Part shown: positions 22,136-33,662 of the stretch, one piece after another
Numbering within the stretch: the first letter of the stretch is position 1
Layout of the letters: each line of letters opens with the position of its first letter
Source: Elymus sibiricus
Lineage: Eukaryota > Streptophyta > Magnoliopsida > Poales > Poaceae
Assembly (NCBI GenBank): GCA_039707655.1
Contig: CM077673.1
Location: forward strand, 4,040,001 to 4,104,000
Direction: 5' to 3'
Length of the DNA stretch: 64,000 nucleotides
The notes under the pieces: generated by a model
Database searches by the model: none
Seen by the model: only the letters and a program-made list of their open reading frames with translations
Told to the model about the DNA's origin: nothing
Translations under genes and position numbers: made by a program

Positions 22136-22553
22136 GAAGCTTGCTGATGACCGCCCCGCCGCAGTCTGCGTGTGCGCCTGCGACACACTTCGGCTTGATG
22201 TTGAATATCTTGAGCCATAGTCCGAAGTGTGGTTCGACCCGCAAGAAGGCCTCGCAGACGATGTTGAAGGCCGATATGTGCATGAAGGAGTTCGGCGGGA
22301 GGTCGTGGAAGTCGAGTCCGTAGAAGAACATGAGGCCCCTAACGAAGGGGTGGAGCGGGAATCTCAGTCCTCGGATGAAGTGAGGAATGAAAACCACCCT
22401 CTCGCCTGGTTTTGGGGTGGGGATCACCTGGCCCTCCTCCGGGGTGCGGTGGAAGATGTTGGCGGGGAGGTAGCCGGCGTCCTTGAGGTCCCGGATGTCC
22501 TGGTCTGTGACCGTGGAGGCCTCCCACTTGCCATTGGAGCCTGAGCCGGCCAT
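22136..22553 (-). pseudogene. 'Transposase_28' (putative gypsy-type transposon) ORF, cut by an LTR insertion
   Basis: The ORF begins MAGSGSNGKWEAS on the minus strand and continues with PGERVVFIPHFIRGLRFPLH, FVRGLMFFYGLDFHDL and HISAFNIVCEAFL. I recognise this as the N-terminal part of the plant family PF04195, which sits in many grass Gypsy-like elements. About 139 codons remain; after ISKL the frame runs into the LTR of the neighbouring element, so the C-terminal part is gone. It is antisense to the Gypsy LTR at 23126-23596, as is usual when such ORFs lie before the 3' LTR. The function of the family is not known. Confidence 0.65.
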
Positions 22554-23113
22554 GGCTGAGCTCGGAGGAGGAAGGGTGGAAAACCTAGATCTGGGCTCTG
22601 GAGGCTCGGGAGATTGGGGAAGCAGGGATGCGAATGGGAAGTGTGGTTAAGCCTTGGGGTTTTTCTTTCCCTTTTATTGGGCTTGTCGCCGGTTAGCCTC
22701 CCTTCACTGCGCCGTGAATCCCTCCGCTTCCCAAGACGTGCGTGCCGTTATACGCGCATGATTAAACATATCCCGTGTGAAACGGAACACGATCTATGCA
22801 TTGATGGATCGTGCTGGTGAAAACAGCCTCGAACCGTGAATCGAGCTTTTTTCGACTGGTTCAGCGGTCGTGGTGGGCCGTGACTTTTCGTCTGAAAGGT
22901 TGTCAGGGAGAACTATTTACTCCTTGACGTTTGGCCTTCGGGGCCGAGTTATTCATGGTGTTCGGACGATCCATGATCGGGAAAACTACACGTCGTCGGA
23001 GGCCGAACTAAAGCCCGGCCGATCACTATTTGGAGAAAGGAACTCGCCTCGCAAGCCGAAAACTCTGATCATATGAAGCAGCTGGAGCTTGGACCCTTGG
23101 CATTGGAGGCTAG
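22554..23113. other. Interior of the Gypsy-like remnant between its antisense ORF and 3' LTR
   Basis: About 560 bp with no convincing gene on the plus strand. For the minus-strand ORF it would be the upstream region. I see no clear TATA box near its start. Confidence 0.4.
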
Positions 23114-23125
23114 TTCGGGGGCTAC
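23114..23125 (+). other. Polypurine-like tract of the Gypsy-like remnant
   Basis: TTCGGGGGCTAC immediately before the LTR start TGAGGGATTCC, as in the common Triticeae LTRs of this type. Confidence 0.55.
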
Positions 23126-23596
23126 TGAGGGATTCCTGGTTTAAGGGGTCCTCGGGAGGCCGGCCTATTTCTTATGGGCCGGACTATATGGGCCACTTGC
23201 TGAGCATTGGATGGATCGAAGACCCTGTCCCCAGGAAGGAAGCTTCGAGAATCATGGCGTATCCTCCACGTTTGGAGTAGTGAATAGGCATGTTTATCCC
23301 TTCGACGTGTAACCGACCATGTGTAAACCCTAGGTACCCTCGGCGTCTATATAAGCCGGAGGGTTTTAGGTTGTAGAGAAGAGAGAACTCATCTAGGGTT
23401 TTAGTCATTCGATCTCGAGGTAGATCAACTCTGTAACCCTTACACCATCAATATAATCAAGCAGGACGTAGGGTATTACCTCCATAGGAGGGCCCGAGCC
23501 TGGGTAAACATCGTCTCCCTCATATCCTGTTACCATCGAATCTAGTCTCACAGCTCGGGACCCCCTACCCGAGATCCGCCGGTTTTGACACCGACA
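23126..23596 (+). repeat. Gypsy-like LTR, 471 bp
   Basis: It starts TGAGGGATTCCTGG and ends CCGGTTTTGACACCGACA. Typical inner marks are a TATATAAG box at 23348-23355 and CATCAATATAATCAAGCAGG. I know this LTR type from Triticeae Gypsy elements but cannot name the family with certainty. It ends exactly where chromovirus pol codons begin, which shows insertion into that pol gene. Confidence 0.75.
23348..23355 (+). promoter_or_regulatory. TATA box in the 471-bp LTR
   Basis: TATATAAG within GGCGTCTATATAAGCCGG, at the position usual for this LTR type. Confidence 0.55.
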
Positions 23597-25087
23597 CCTA
23601 CTCTTAGGGATCAAATCATTGCTGGCCAAAAGCATGATAAGGGTATATCCCGGATCAAGGAGAACATCGTTAGCGGAAACACTAAGGATTTCTCCATCGA
23701 TGATCAAGGTGTTGTGTTGTTCCAGAACCGCTTGGTGGTTCCCAAGAACCAACATCTTCGGCAGCTGATCCTTAAGGAGGCTCATGATTCTCCTCTCACG
23801 ATTCATCCTGGTAGTACCAAAATGTATCAGGACCTACGCCAGAGGTTCTGGTAGACCAGAATGAAGAGAGAAATTGCTCAGTTCGTTGCTAACTGCGATG
23901 TTTGTCATCGCGTTAAGGCAGAACATCAAAGGCCTGCTGGAACCCTCCAACCCTTAGCTATTCCTGAATGGAAATGGGACAAGCTCGGTATGGATTTCAT
24001 TACCGGTTTTCCCAGGACCAAGAGAGGGAATAATGCTATCTTTGTGGTCATTGACCGTCTTTCCAAAGTGGCTCATTTTCTTCCTGTTCGCGAGAGTATA
24101 ACTGCTAGTCAGCTAGCGGATCTATATATCTCTCGAATAGTGTCTCTTCATGGTGTTCCTTTGGAGATCAACTCAGAGCGTGGAAGTATCTTCACCTCCC
24201 GATTCTGGGAAAGTTTCCAGAATGCTATGGGGACTCATCTATCCTTTAGCACTGCTTTCCATCCGCAGTCAAGTGATAGAGTAGAGCGAGTCAATCAAAT
24301 CCTGGAAGACATGCTTAGAGCTTGTGTTATCTCTTTCGGAATGAATTGGGAAAAATGTCTTTCGTTCGCCGAATTTGCTTATAACAATAGTTATCAGTCA
24401 AGCTTAGGCAAAGCCCCTTTTTAAGTTCTCTATGGACGAAGGTGTCGAACACCTCTTAATTGGTCAGAAACCGGAGAGAGGCAACTCTTTGGCCCGAATA
24501 TGATCCAGGAAGCAGAAGAGCAAGTTCGCATTATTCGTGAAAAGTTGAAAACAGCCCAATCTCGTCAGAAGAGCCAATATGATCGCCATCATAAGGCTGT
24601 GACCTTTGAGGTTGATGAGAAGGCTTACCTTCGGGTTACACCTCTGAAGGGTACCCAACGATTCGGTATCAAGGGCAAGTTGGCTCCTCGTTACATTGGT
24701 CCTTTTCGCATTCTTGCTAAACGAGGAGAGGTTGCCTACCAGTTGGAACTTCCACCGCATATTTCCAAGGTTCATGATGTCTTCCACATCTCGCAACTCA
24801 AGCGTTGCTTCTCGGACCATGTCCGCAAAGTGGACCACGAAACGCTTGATCTCCAAGATAACCTTACATATAGAGAATACCATGTTCGTATCCTCGATCA
24901 AGCTGAGCGTACCACTCGACATCGAAATATCAAGTTTCTCAAGGTTCAGTGGTCACACCATTCCGAGAAGGAAGCCACATGGGAAAGGGAGGACCGTCTT
25001 CGACTAGAGTACCCCGCGCTCTTCCCGACGACTTCCAAATCTCGGGACGAGATTCTTTTGAGTGGGGGTGAGTTGTCACATCCCTAG
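23597..25087 (+). pseudogene. Chromovirus integrase-chromodomain pseudogene
   Basis: A single frame holds the zinc-binding H2C2 region, the integrase core (WKWDKLGMDFITGFP, VVIDRLSKVAHFLP, HPQSS, VERVNQILEDMLR), the GPFRIL / VFHISQLK region, and a C-terminal chromodomain (VQWSHHSEKEATWE). Two stop codons break it: TAG at 23852-23854, where a Trp is expected, and TAA at 24422-24424, just before VLYGRR. There is no frameshift. The second catalytic acid is altered: the motif reads NSERGS where S-D-R-G is usual. The element is therefore dead, and the 5' part of the gene is missing. Confidence 0.82.
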
Positions 25088-25514
25088 TCTTCCCTTGCTT
25101 GTGCTAGCTAAGATGTGCATCATGTTTCAATTTTGCATCAACATGAAATGGGGATTAACAGAAACCCTAACACCTCACCTGAATTAAACCAATTCAAATG
25201 TTGTGAATTTTCAATGAATCCAAAATGCCCTTCACAAATGTTCATCTTTCCTGATAAATATTGGCAACAATATTTCAGAGATGCATCTTATTATTCACAC
25301 CACTTTTGGCATTTAAAATAATTCAACAAAGATTCTGAAAATGACAAGTAATGCACTATAACTTTTTAGATGTTCCAAAAATACTGAAACTTTTTGTGGA
25401 AGTTTGAAATATTCAAACTAAGATCTACAAAATATTTGAGTATTTTTGTGCCAAGAATTTGTGCCCAAACAAAAATAAAACAAATGTCAGAAAAACTTAA
25501 AACAGAAATAAAAT

Positions 25515-25551
<37 letters not shown>
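25515..25551. repeat. (GA)n microsatellite
   Basis: About 18 uninterrupted AG units inside the chromovirus LTR. Confidence 0.95.
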
Positions 25552-25553
<2 letters not shown>

Positions 25554-28500
25554 CACCTGAGGCCCAGCCAGGCCGGCCCACCTAGCCCGGCAACGTCGTC
25601 CTCCTCCTGACGTCCAGGAGGCCGAGCGTGTGGTCGCTGCGCACGCACGGCGGAGCTGCCACGCAGCTCCCCGCCTACCTGCCTCCCCCGTCGCGCTGGC
25701 GACGCAGATAGACTCGTGAGAGCCGTCCGCATTGCCCCCTCTCCCCATTCGCTCCCCTTTGCCTCTCCCTCGCCTCTGCTCGCCATGGCCGCCGCACCCG
25801 CAAGCTCGCCACCGTAGAGCCGCACCTCCAGCCGCTCGCCCTCGCCTCCGACTAGCTCCTGAGCTCCGCCTCGAGCTGCCGGTCGTCCTCGTCGAGCCAA
25901 GCCTCACCGGAGAGCACGGACCGACGCCATCGACCTCTTCTCCAACCTTCGGCCACCGTAGTCGCCGTCGTCGAGTCGCCGTCTCCAGAGCCTCCCCAAC
26001 CCCGCTAGCAACGCCGCTGCAACCGCTGTAAGCTTGTGGTTCCTTTCCCTCTCTTCTCGCTGTCGTTCGCTAGCTCTAGCCGTGGGATTGCTCGAGCCCG
26101 AGAGCTCCTCGCCGCCGGCGATGAAGCTGCCGTAGCCATGGCCGCGCAAGCTCGAAGCTGGGCACGTAGGTGTGTTCAGTAGGTCGCTAGGAGCCCGTAG
26201 GTGCCACCAGTTCCTTCCCTGGCCGTCTGTAGCGTTGGCCCGTTCGACGCCCGAATGCCGGCGTCCACCAAGGTCGCCGCCGGCGATGATTCCAGCAGCC
26301 CCGCGACCACCTGACCCTCCAGCTAGATGCGGCCCAGCGCGGGATACCTTCTGGTGGTCTCCGCGCGTCCAACTGTCGCCGTTTGCGCGATTCCGGCGTG
26401 AAGCCGCCGTCGGTTTGGTCACCGCCGGCGAGACTCCGGTGACGTCCGACGTGGACGTCATTAGGGACTAACCTCCCATGGTTAACACGACTAACAGACA
26501 CTGACAGAGGGCCCCACAGGGGGTCAAAGTCCAATTAGCGTCGGGTTTGACCGGGGATTAGCCATGTGCCACTGACGTGTGGGCCCTGGCTGTCAGATTT
26601 GACCTGGCAACGGCCAGTTGACTGCTGACGTCATGCTGATGCAGTGCTGACGTAGTAATAGCTTTTCTGATTTAATTTAATTCCAGAAAATGCTAAAATC
26701 TTAGAAAAATCATAGAAATTAATCTGTAGCTCAGATTGAAATAATTTATATATGAAAAAGTATCAGAAAAATCCAAGGAATCCATTGGTGCTATTATCAT
26801 GCATGTTAGATCAACCTAGATAGATGAACATTGACATTTTCCAATAATGCAATACGTGAAATATTATATGGAGAACAATTTTGAACCTATATTCAATCTT
26901 ACTCCAATTAACTATAATGATAGATGCATTGGCTCATCCAATCATGTTGCCATGTCATGATCACGCATCATATTGCTACACTTGCCGTGTATTGATTGTT
27001 ACTTTATCTGTATCGCAGTATGTCCTGCTCCCGAGGATACGCGTGAGTATCCCCCTGAAGGAGAGTACCTCCCAGCCAACCTGCAAGGCAAGCAACCCCA
27101 TTGATCATACCGATAACATCCCACACTCTCGCTCCTGCTCTTGTTTATTGCATTAGGACAAACGCTTCTACTGTCTATCTGTTACGGTAGTTGAACCCAT
27201 TCCTCTGCATGACCTGTCATTGTCATAGTAAATAGCTAAACCATGCAACCTAGCATACCTGGTAGATGCTTGAGCCTTGATGTGCTTTACCTGCTTTGCT
27301 TGCTATGCTTGCTATGCTTAGAGTTGTGTCAGGTCTGATTCATCTGGGTGATGAACCGGAGTGAAACAGTGTTGTTCTGATGTGATGAGCTAAATGATGA
27401 ACCCGATTTGGTAAAGGTAGCGATGAGAGGCTATGTAGGAGTACATAGCGGATTGTCTCATTGGGACCGTTCTTAGGAACTGAGTTCCGTGTTTGTGATC
27501 CAAGAATAGTTACTACCACATGTTGGGCCCTGAAATATGACCCCGCTCGACTTATCAACCGCCTAGTCCTCTGTCCAGGAGTTGCAAGTAGTTTCCGGTG
27601 TTTGTAGCCATGCTGGAGGCCGTGCGTAGCGCTGACCCTAGGGGTGGGCTACGACGCGATAGGCAGTGGCACAGTGTACCAAGTGGCACCCGAACGGTGG
27701 GCTTGGGAACCCTACGCACATCGTTTGAGGCCATAGCGGAAACTTCGGTCGGACTTCCGTGCGGGTTTAGTCTCAAATAGGCGATAGCCTGGACTAGGGT
27801 CTTGTGTGATTGACGGTCGTGGCCGACTCCCTCGCTGGGCATCCGCTTGAAGGTTGCCGAGGTACCTGGTTTTATGAGCACACAGCGATAAGTGGCGAGA
27901 GCGTGTGTGAAGAAGTGCACCCCTGCAGGGTAAAGAATCTGTTCGAATAGCCGCGTCCTCGGATATGGACTACTTGGAGAACTTATATTGTTCATAGATA
28001 ACTTAATGGTTACTCTTAAAAGACTCAAGTCAAGTGGGAGTACCGTGGATGGCACCCTCGTAGGTGACGGGAGCGGATCCATGGTGGTGTATTGAAGTGG
28101 TGTTAGTGGACTCGTGTGCGCTATCTCAAAACTTGTTCAAAGAACTGGTAGTCGTAGTATAGGCTAGCCAAGGGTCAAAGCTGGCTTGCTGCACAAACCA
28201 CACTACTTCCCTTGTTGAAACATGAGCATGAATAGCTTAGGTCTACCTTAAAGACTTGCTGAGTACGATTGTACTCATGTTTGCTTAATAACTGTTACAG
28301 ATGAGAATATGGACCCATCTGGTGGGTTCTATCTAGACGTCGACGACGCCGAGTAGCTGGTATCCCAGCTATGATCTGATGCCCTGGGATGGGCTGTAGA
28401 TAGTCAGGCTGTATGCCTTTTACCTTTCATCTGTCTGTACTCAGACAGCTTTAAGCTTCCGCTTGATTTGTATGAACATGTTTGTATGACTTGAGTGTCG

Positions 28501-28811
28501 GGTCATGTGACCCCTACCTGTATGAACATATTATGCAAGGCTCTTCTGAGCCTTCTAAATAAATGTTATGTTGTTGTATGGTTATGTTGTGATGCCATAG
28601 TTGTATCTATGCATATCGGGCATGTCGTGCATACGTGTGACGTGCAACGGTATGTATGGGATTCGACACCTAGTTGTGTGCCTTTAGTAGTACTCTTTAC
28701 GGGGAACTGCCTCTTTGTGCTTCCACCGAGCCTTGGTAGCTTGCTACTGCTCCGGACACATTGATTGACCGGCATGTATCCTTCTTTGCTGTTGTGCCTG
28801 TCCCTTCGGGG

Positions 28812-28940
28812 AAATGTCTCGCAGTGTAATGGAGTCCCTGTAGCCTGCTACGACTCGTCTACGTGCAGTGATGACATTTATGTCCCACGGCGTAATGAAG
28901 TCCTTGTAGCTTGCTATGACTCGTCTACACATGCTAGAGG
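28812..28940. repeat. Tandem duplication, ~68-bp period
   Basis: Two diverged copies share GTAATGGAGTCC / GTAATGAAGTCC and GCTACGACTCGTCTAC / GCTATGACTCGTCTAC, within the LTR. Confidence 0.6.
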
Positions 28941-29194
28941 CCGACACCTGCATTGCTGGGTTACGTATGCCTGTCCCTGTACGGATGTGCCACTTGGGTT
29001 CTACGACTAGTCATGTCGACCCGGGTTCTTTGACATTTGAATGCTAGCGACATGTTCACATACGTGAGCTAAAAGACGCAAACGGTCCCGGCCCAGGTAA
29101 GGTGGCAGCCGTGGAGATAACCGTGCGTGAGGCCGCAAAGTGATGTGATGTGTTACATGATGGATTCTTATGGCTTAGGATCGGGGTCCCGACA

Positions 29195-30099
29195 CTCAGT
29201 TAGAATATGGAATGGACAAATGTAAAGTGCGGGTGCGCATCTCGCGGCTGTGGGAGTCCTTCAATCCAAAAGATGACACTTTGTTCGGCCTTGACTGTCT
29301 TCTGATCGACGACCAGGTGATGCATTCCCTAGCTTAAGTTGAACACCAAACGGATGAATCACATTGTTTGCTGGCTACGAACCTTTACCATCCTTTGAGT
29401 TTTCAATGCACTGATTCTTCTAGTTGTTTTCCACTTGTAGGATAAAACTATGCAGGCGCGTGTAGAACCCGGTGATATAGAGCAGTTTGAAGATCTGCTA
29501 GTTGAAGGGAAGATCTATGCCTTGTCCGATTTTAATGTTGATGTGCAGAGGGACTACTATATGTCCTGTAGCAATGAGTGGACTATGTACTTCTGAAGGC
29601 AGACGGTGGTCACTAAGATGGAAGGAGATATTGATTCGATACCCCTCCACAGCTATGAGTTTGTTAAATTTAAGGATCTCCGTTATAGGTGCGACGACAA
29701 TAGCTTATTGACAGGTAGATTATTTTGGAACTGAATATTTGATCATCGTCAGACCTGCCACATGTATATCTCATTCCTTTTCTGACATATGCAGATGTTC
29801 TGGGTCACGTAGTACATGTCGGGGAGCTGCAGGAAGTCTCAAAAAAATCACGCGTTATAGAAATTTGCAATGCAAGAATTCGGGATTTTATGTAACGGAA
29901 TACACATCTTTCTTTCGGATGATTGACGTCCATTGACAGCTCCTCATTAATGGAGCTACCATTTACAGAGGAAGGTCACTGAGTGTGACACTCTTTGGAG
30001 ATATTGCTTCTGGTTTTGCTGAGGATATGCTTGAGAAAGGCGAAGACGCCTCAGTTGTTGCTGTCTTTGCAGGGATGTCTGTTACTTCCTCAACATCAG
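29195..30099 (+). pseudogene. Replication protein A 70-kDa-like (DUF223 OB-fold) gene fragment
   Basis: Four exons with fitting GT-AG junctions can be read: 29195-29316 (KVRVRISRLWESF), 29441-29714 (VEGKIYALSDFNVD, YEFVKFKDLRYR), 29795-29891 (VVHVGELQEVSKK) and 29969-30099 (GRSLSVTLFGDIASGF). The pattern is that of plant RPA1-like proteins with a DUF223 OB fold, which bind single-stranded DNA. Exon 2 has an in-frame TGA at 29594-29596. The 5' end is cut by the chromovirus LTR at 29194 and no later exons follow, so it is a broken copy. RPA-like genes occur as host genes and as cargo of plant Helitrons; several Helitron-type ends lie nearby to the right. Confidence 0.7.
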
Positions 30100-30444
30100 G
30101 TTAATCCTTGATCCACCGTGTCATTTGTCGGTTTCTACCATGTGATACTGTTGAAATATAGTCCTTCCTTTCTTGAAAGAGAGCATTGTGCAAAAATAAT
30201 TTAGTGCATAATATGCAAGATGTTTATACACTGAGAAGGGAGCCTGTATGATAACCAGGTTCTGATTATAGTAGGCTAAAAACTTTATATAACTTCGCAA
30301 TTGTACCTAACTAGGTTCTGTCAATGTTTTAGCAGAATTATTATTTTTGTCTCTATTAACTGAATTAGTTATTTATATTGAGTGGACTAAGTAATGAAAA
30401 ACAAGACTACTGGTTACAAGCTTGAGAGGTAAATAGTACTGAAC
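30100..30444. other. No gene seen
   Basis: AT-rich interval between the converging RPA-like and VPS37-like fragments. The missing 3' exons of both should lie here and do not, so the junction of the two remnants is within it. Confidence 0.5.
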
Positions 30445-33322
30445 CTGATTCCTGAGCTCTGAAATTCGCTGCTCCTTTTCTAAATTTTCTCCTGTATAAA
30501 TTCACCATAAACCATAACTTCCCATTTAGAGACAACCAAAAGCCCATTTAGAGATACCAATAATTGATCTACAGATATTGAATAACTCACTCACAAGCTG
30601 CAGGGTCTCCTTTCTAAGCTCATCGCGTAACTGAACATAAGGCATAAGAAGACACAAGTGAGTGAACCGACAAGAGAACTCTTAGGAATGTTCTATGTGG
30701 GATATCTATTGGCAAGATCAAGCCTTCAGATAACTTGTATATATTTTAAATCAACCACAGCAACAAATATTACAAAAATTGCAAGATAATCACCAAAATG
30801 GCATCTGAACTACTTAAGAACATGTGTCAGCAATAACCCTCCGTTGCATTTGATAAGACTCATCCTATTTAATCGATTTATAATGTTAAGTAACAAAGAT
30901 CATAGGAAAAAGTGGAAGCAAAAGAATCTGGTAAAAAAGAAGTGAAAACCAACTTACTGAATGATATGTCTATTTATGCTACAACATAAACACTAACTAA
31001 AAAACCCAGGGGGGCTATTCTTAGCAGTTAGCAACCCCACTTCTATATTAGAACCAACAGCAGAAAATTAAATGTAGCTATCATGTAGAACAATCAATTC
31101 AACCATACCACAATGAAATCAGCAATACAATTAACAATGGTATAGCAGCAACAAGACTTACATTGTTCTGTGTTTTAACTTGGTCAAGTGAATTGAAAAA
31201 AGCATTATATGACTCTTTGTCCTTTAACAGCCTCTGCAGCTCATCAACACTGCATTAATAGGAAAGCTCAGAACAGCATAGCATAACATAGTTCTGTATT
31301 CCAAAAAGCATGCATAACCATCACCATGTAATGGTATGTATAACGAAATACTGTGCAAATACACACACAGTAAGCATTTGGAAATTTGAAACATAACAAA
31401 TCTATGCATAATTGCTGCTTCCAAATTCTCTAGCATACATATAGTTGGCATGCCTTCTGTACATCTGTTTTCTACTCATCAGTAATTAATATATAATTGC
31501 CCTTTAGAATCAACCTACACAATCGTTCTATTGGCTACATAGACAATCAAAGAAGTTCTTGTTCTTGCAATGTTCTATCTTATCTGTGCAGCAAATAGAG
31601 TCATGCTCGGCTATAATTCGTAGAAAAGAGTGCTGAAGTAAAAAAGAGTCGTGCCAAACTAAAATGTTCAGGGATGAGGCGCATGAATGAACCATCTGAC
31701 TATGTTCAGTGATATTTCCACATTTTCTCACTTACTAAGATAAGATAAATAGCATATGTAGAAACAATGTTGTCTGCTCAATACAAAACAACAAATCAAA
31801 TTTGGGTTTGTCCAGCAAGTGACATAGTTATATCTTGTAGCAAGTTCTAATAGAAGGTACAAATAACAATGAGCAAATACCTGAAAATACGCGTCAAAAA
31901 AAAATACCTGAAAATGCAAATCTTCAAGGGGGACATGCAAATTTGATGTCTATGCAGCACAACAACTGAATATATTAGCCATTTTACATAGTTTTCTTTT
32001 ATTATATCCAACATTGCCAGAAAGTGAAAGGAGTTTTCAAAGGTGTAAGGATAAAATATCTTTCGTACAACTTGGATGTAGCAATCTGCTGGCACAAAGC
32101 TTGCCCAGTATTATTACTTGAAGCGGAATTGAGGATTATGAAACTGTACCCACTACCCATGGTAAGATCTATAAAATTAGTGGTTTCCTTTTCTTATTCC
32201 TAGCTGGAACATGGAAAATGCCAGCCTTGATTCAGCATTGTAATGTGATGCACTATAAGAAGTTACAACTTAAAAGATGAACATTTCTTCAAATAGTCCA
32301 TAGTACATATACGGTCTGAAGATAAATATTCAAATATACATCTCATCATGGTAAAACTAAGATGTTGGTTGCAATTTATAGTCCATAATACAGATACAGT
32401 TTTGTATACAAAAATATGCAAGAATACTGAAAGGAAAGAAGGCCAATAGTGTACCTCTTATCCCTCAAACGAGCAATTATCCCTGCAGCTTCAGCTGGAG
32501 ACGGTTGACCACGTGAAGAAGGCTGAGGATGATCAGAAGCTCTTTGGTGTGGACTAGCACCGGAAGAGCTGGGTGTGGATGGAAGTGAAGATGAACCACC
32601 TACCGAGGGAGGGTACCAAGATTGCGTTGATATGTTCTGAAAATTTGGTTCAGGCTGCTGCTGCTGCTGAGAGCTGCTGCTGCTGCTGCTGAGAGCTGCT
32701 GATAGCATTTATTAATAACCATAGGAAGTAAGCAAGACAAGTAAAGAGTTCAAAGCAATCTTACAACAAATATAGAGTACTCATTCACATACACTATTCT
32801 AATAATTCAGTGTAACTGAAGATTCAACCATAGGAAATGAAAAATAGTAGTTCGCCTAACTTTCTTTGGCTGAAAGCAAAATAATGTTTTGGAGCAAAAG
32901 TGAGCAGATTCATGAATATGTTAATTGCACGATTTTGTTTGAAAGGAAGGACTAGGTACCAGACTAAGCCTGCTTGGTAGCTGGACTGAGCCTCTGACAA
33001 ATAACATAGCATGAACTGACAACTTATTTCATTTGCATTATTTCCCAGCATTAGGCTTTGAACAACAGGAAGCTCGATCTATACAAGAAAACATCGCTCC
33101 ACAAGAATGGGAAATGAATGGAACTTATTGGCTCTATTCCCCAATATATCTGGTTTGCGAAGAGAGCCAACTCAATCCATACAACATTAAGAAAAATTAC
33201 TTCGGAAGATTGAAAAGTGAACGCTCGGATTGAGAAATAAGAATAATGGGCAATACCACCTAGATTAGTTTTCAATTGCAACTGGCATTAACCTACCCGA
33301 AAAGAGGAATTCTCCAGCTCAT
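30445..33322 (-). pseudogene. VPS37: VPS37-like (ESCRT-I subunit) gene, 5' half only
   Basis: Five minus-strand exons fit GT-AG rules: 33297-33322 (MSWRIPLFG), 32455-32688 (Ser/Gln run, then STQSWYPPS and PSPAEAAGIIARLRDK), 31162-31249 (SVDELQRLLKDKESYNAFF), 30595-30630 (LRDELRKETLQL) and 30445-30491 (ENLEKEQRISELRNQ). VPS37 is a subunit of ESCRT-I, which sorts ubiquitylated membrane cargo into endosomal vesicles; these motifs are its Mod(r) domain. The rest of that domain, about the C-terminal 90 residues, is absent. At the fourth/fifth exon junction the codon phase fails: related proteins have A-R before ENLEKE, and about four bases seem to be lost before the donor, so splicing as read gives a stop at once. 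An upstream 5'-UTR intron is suggested by GATGCAG before the start. Confidence 0.75.
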
Positions 33323-33631
33323 CGCGCGAAAGCAATCTGCATCAAAAGAAAGAGAAGGTTAGGTAAAGTTGAAATGTTTGAACCGATATTAGCTATGAGT
33401 AATGGGTTAATATCTAACTTCAACTCTGATGGAAAATAACATCTCAACGGTAATACATATTCGTGAATGACAGGATGCTAACATTTTCTGAGAATACGGA
33501 AGAGAGGTGCTCGCCATTACCATTAAGAACAAAAATGATAAGACACTAAAGCTCCATCACAAAGAAACAATCTGATCAAATCTACATACCGTTCTAATAC
33601 AAGACGTTATTACGTCCAATATACTCATATA
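33323..33631. other. Upstream region of the VPS37-like gene
   Basis: No other gene seen. An acceptor-like tract just upstream of the start codon suggests a 5'-UTR intron. It ends at a Helitron-type terminus. Confidence 0.4.
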
Positions 33632-33662
33632 CTAGCGCTGAAAAGCGCGGCGCACGCCGCGC
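33632..33662 (-). mobile_element. Helitron-type 3' terminus 1
   Basis: On the minus strand a perfect 8-bp stem with a 2-nt loop (GCGCGGCG/CGCCGCGC, 33645-33662) is followed nine bases later by CTAG and then T. Helitron 3' ends have a short hairpin about 10 nt before CTRR and insert before T. The body would extend to the right; I could not find its 5' end. Confidence 0.6.

Larger units (their letters stand above)
23597..29194 (+). mobile_element. Ty3/Gypsy chromovirus remnant: end of pol plus 3' LTR
   Basis: The interior begins in the H2C2 region of integrase and ends with a chromodomain, then a polypurine-like GTGGGGGTGAGT and an LTR of about 4.1 kb. gag, protease, reverse transcriptase and RNase H are absent; the left part was split off by the 471-bp-LTR element at 23597. 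The chromodomain after integrase puts it among the chromoviruses; Tekay-like is the best guess because of the long LTR. At its right end (29194) it abuts an RPA-like gene fragment, which it truncates. Confidence 0.75.
25074..29194 (+). repeat. 3' LTR of the chromovirus remnant, ~4.1 kb
   Basis: It starts TGTCACATCCCTAG and ends GGATCGGGGTCCCGACA. Inside are a GA microsatellite, a GC-rich block (25560-26470), AT-rich and mixed sequence, and a local duplication near 28812-28940. I base its extent on the ends; the second LTR is not in the window, so the right border is inferred. Confidence 0.65.

Noticed and set aside
25487..26534. Overlapping GC-rich ORFs of 91-185 codons on both strands
   Set aside because: They lie inside the chromovirus LTR, some run into the GA microsatellite, and none has a recognisable motif.
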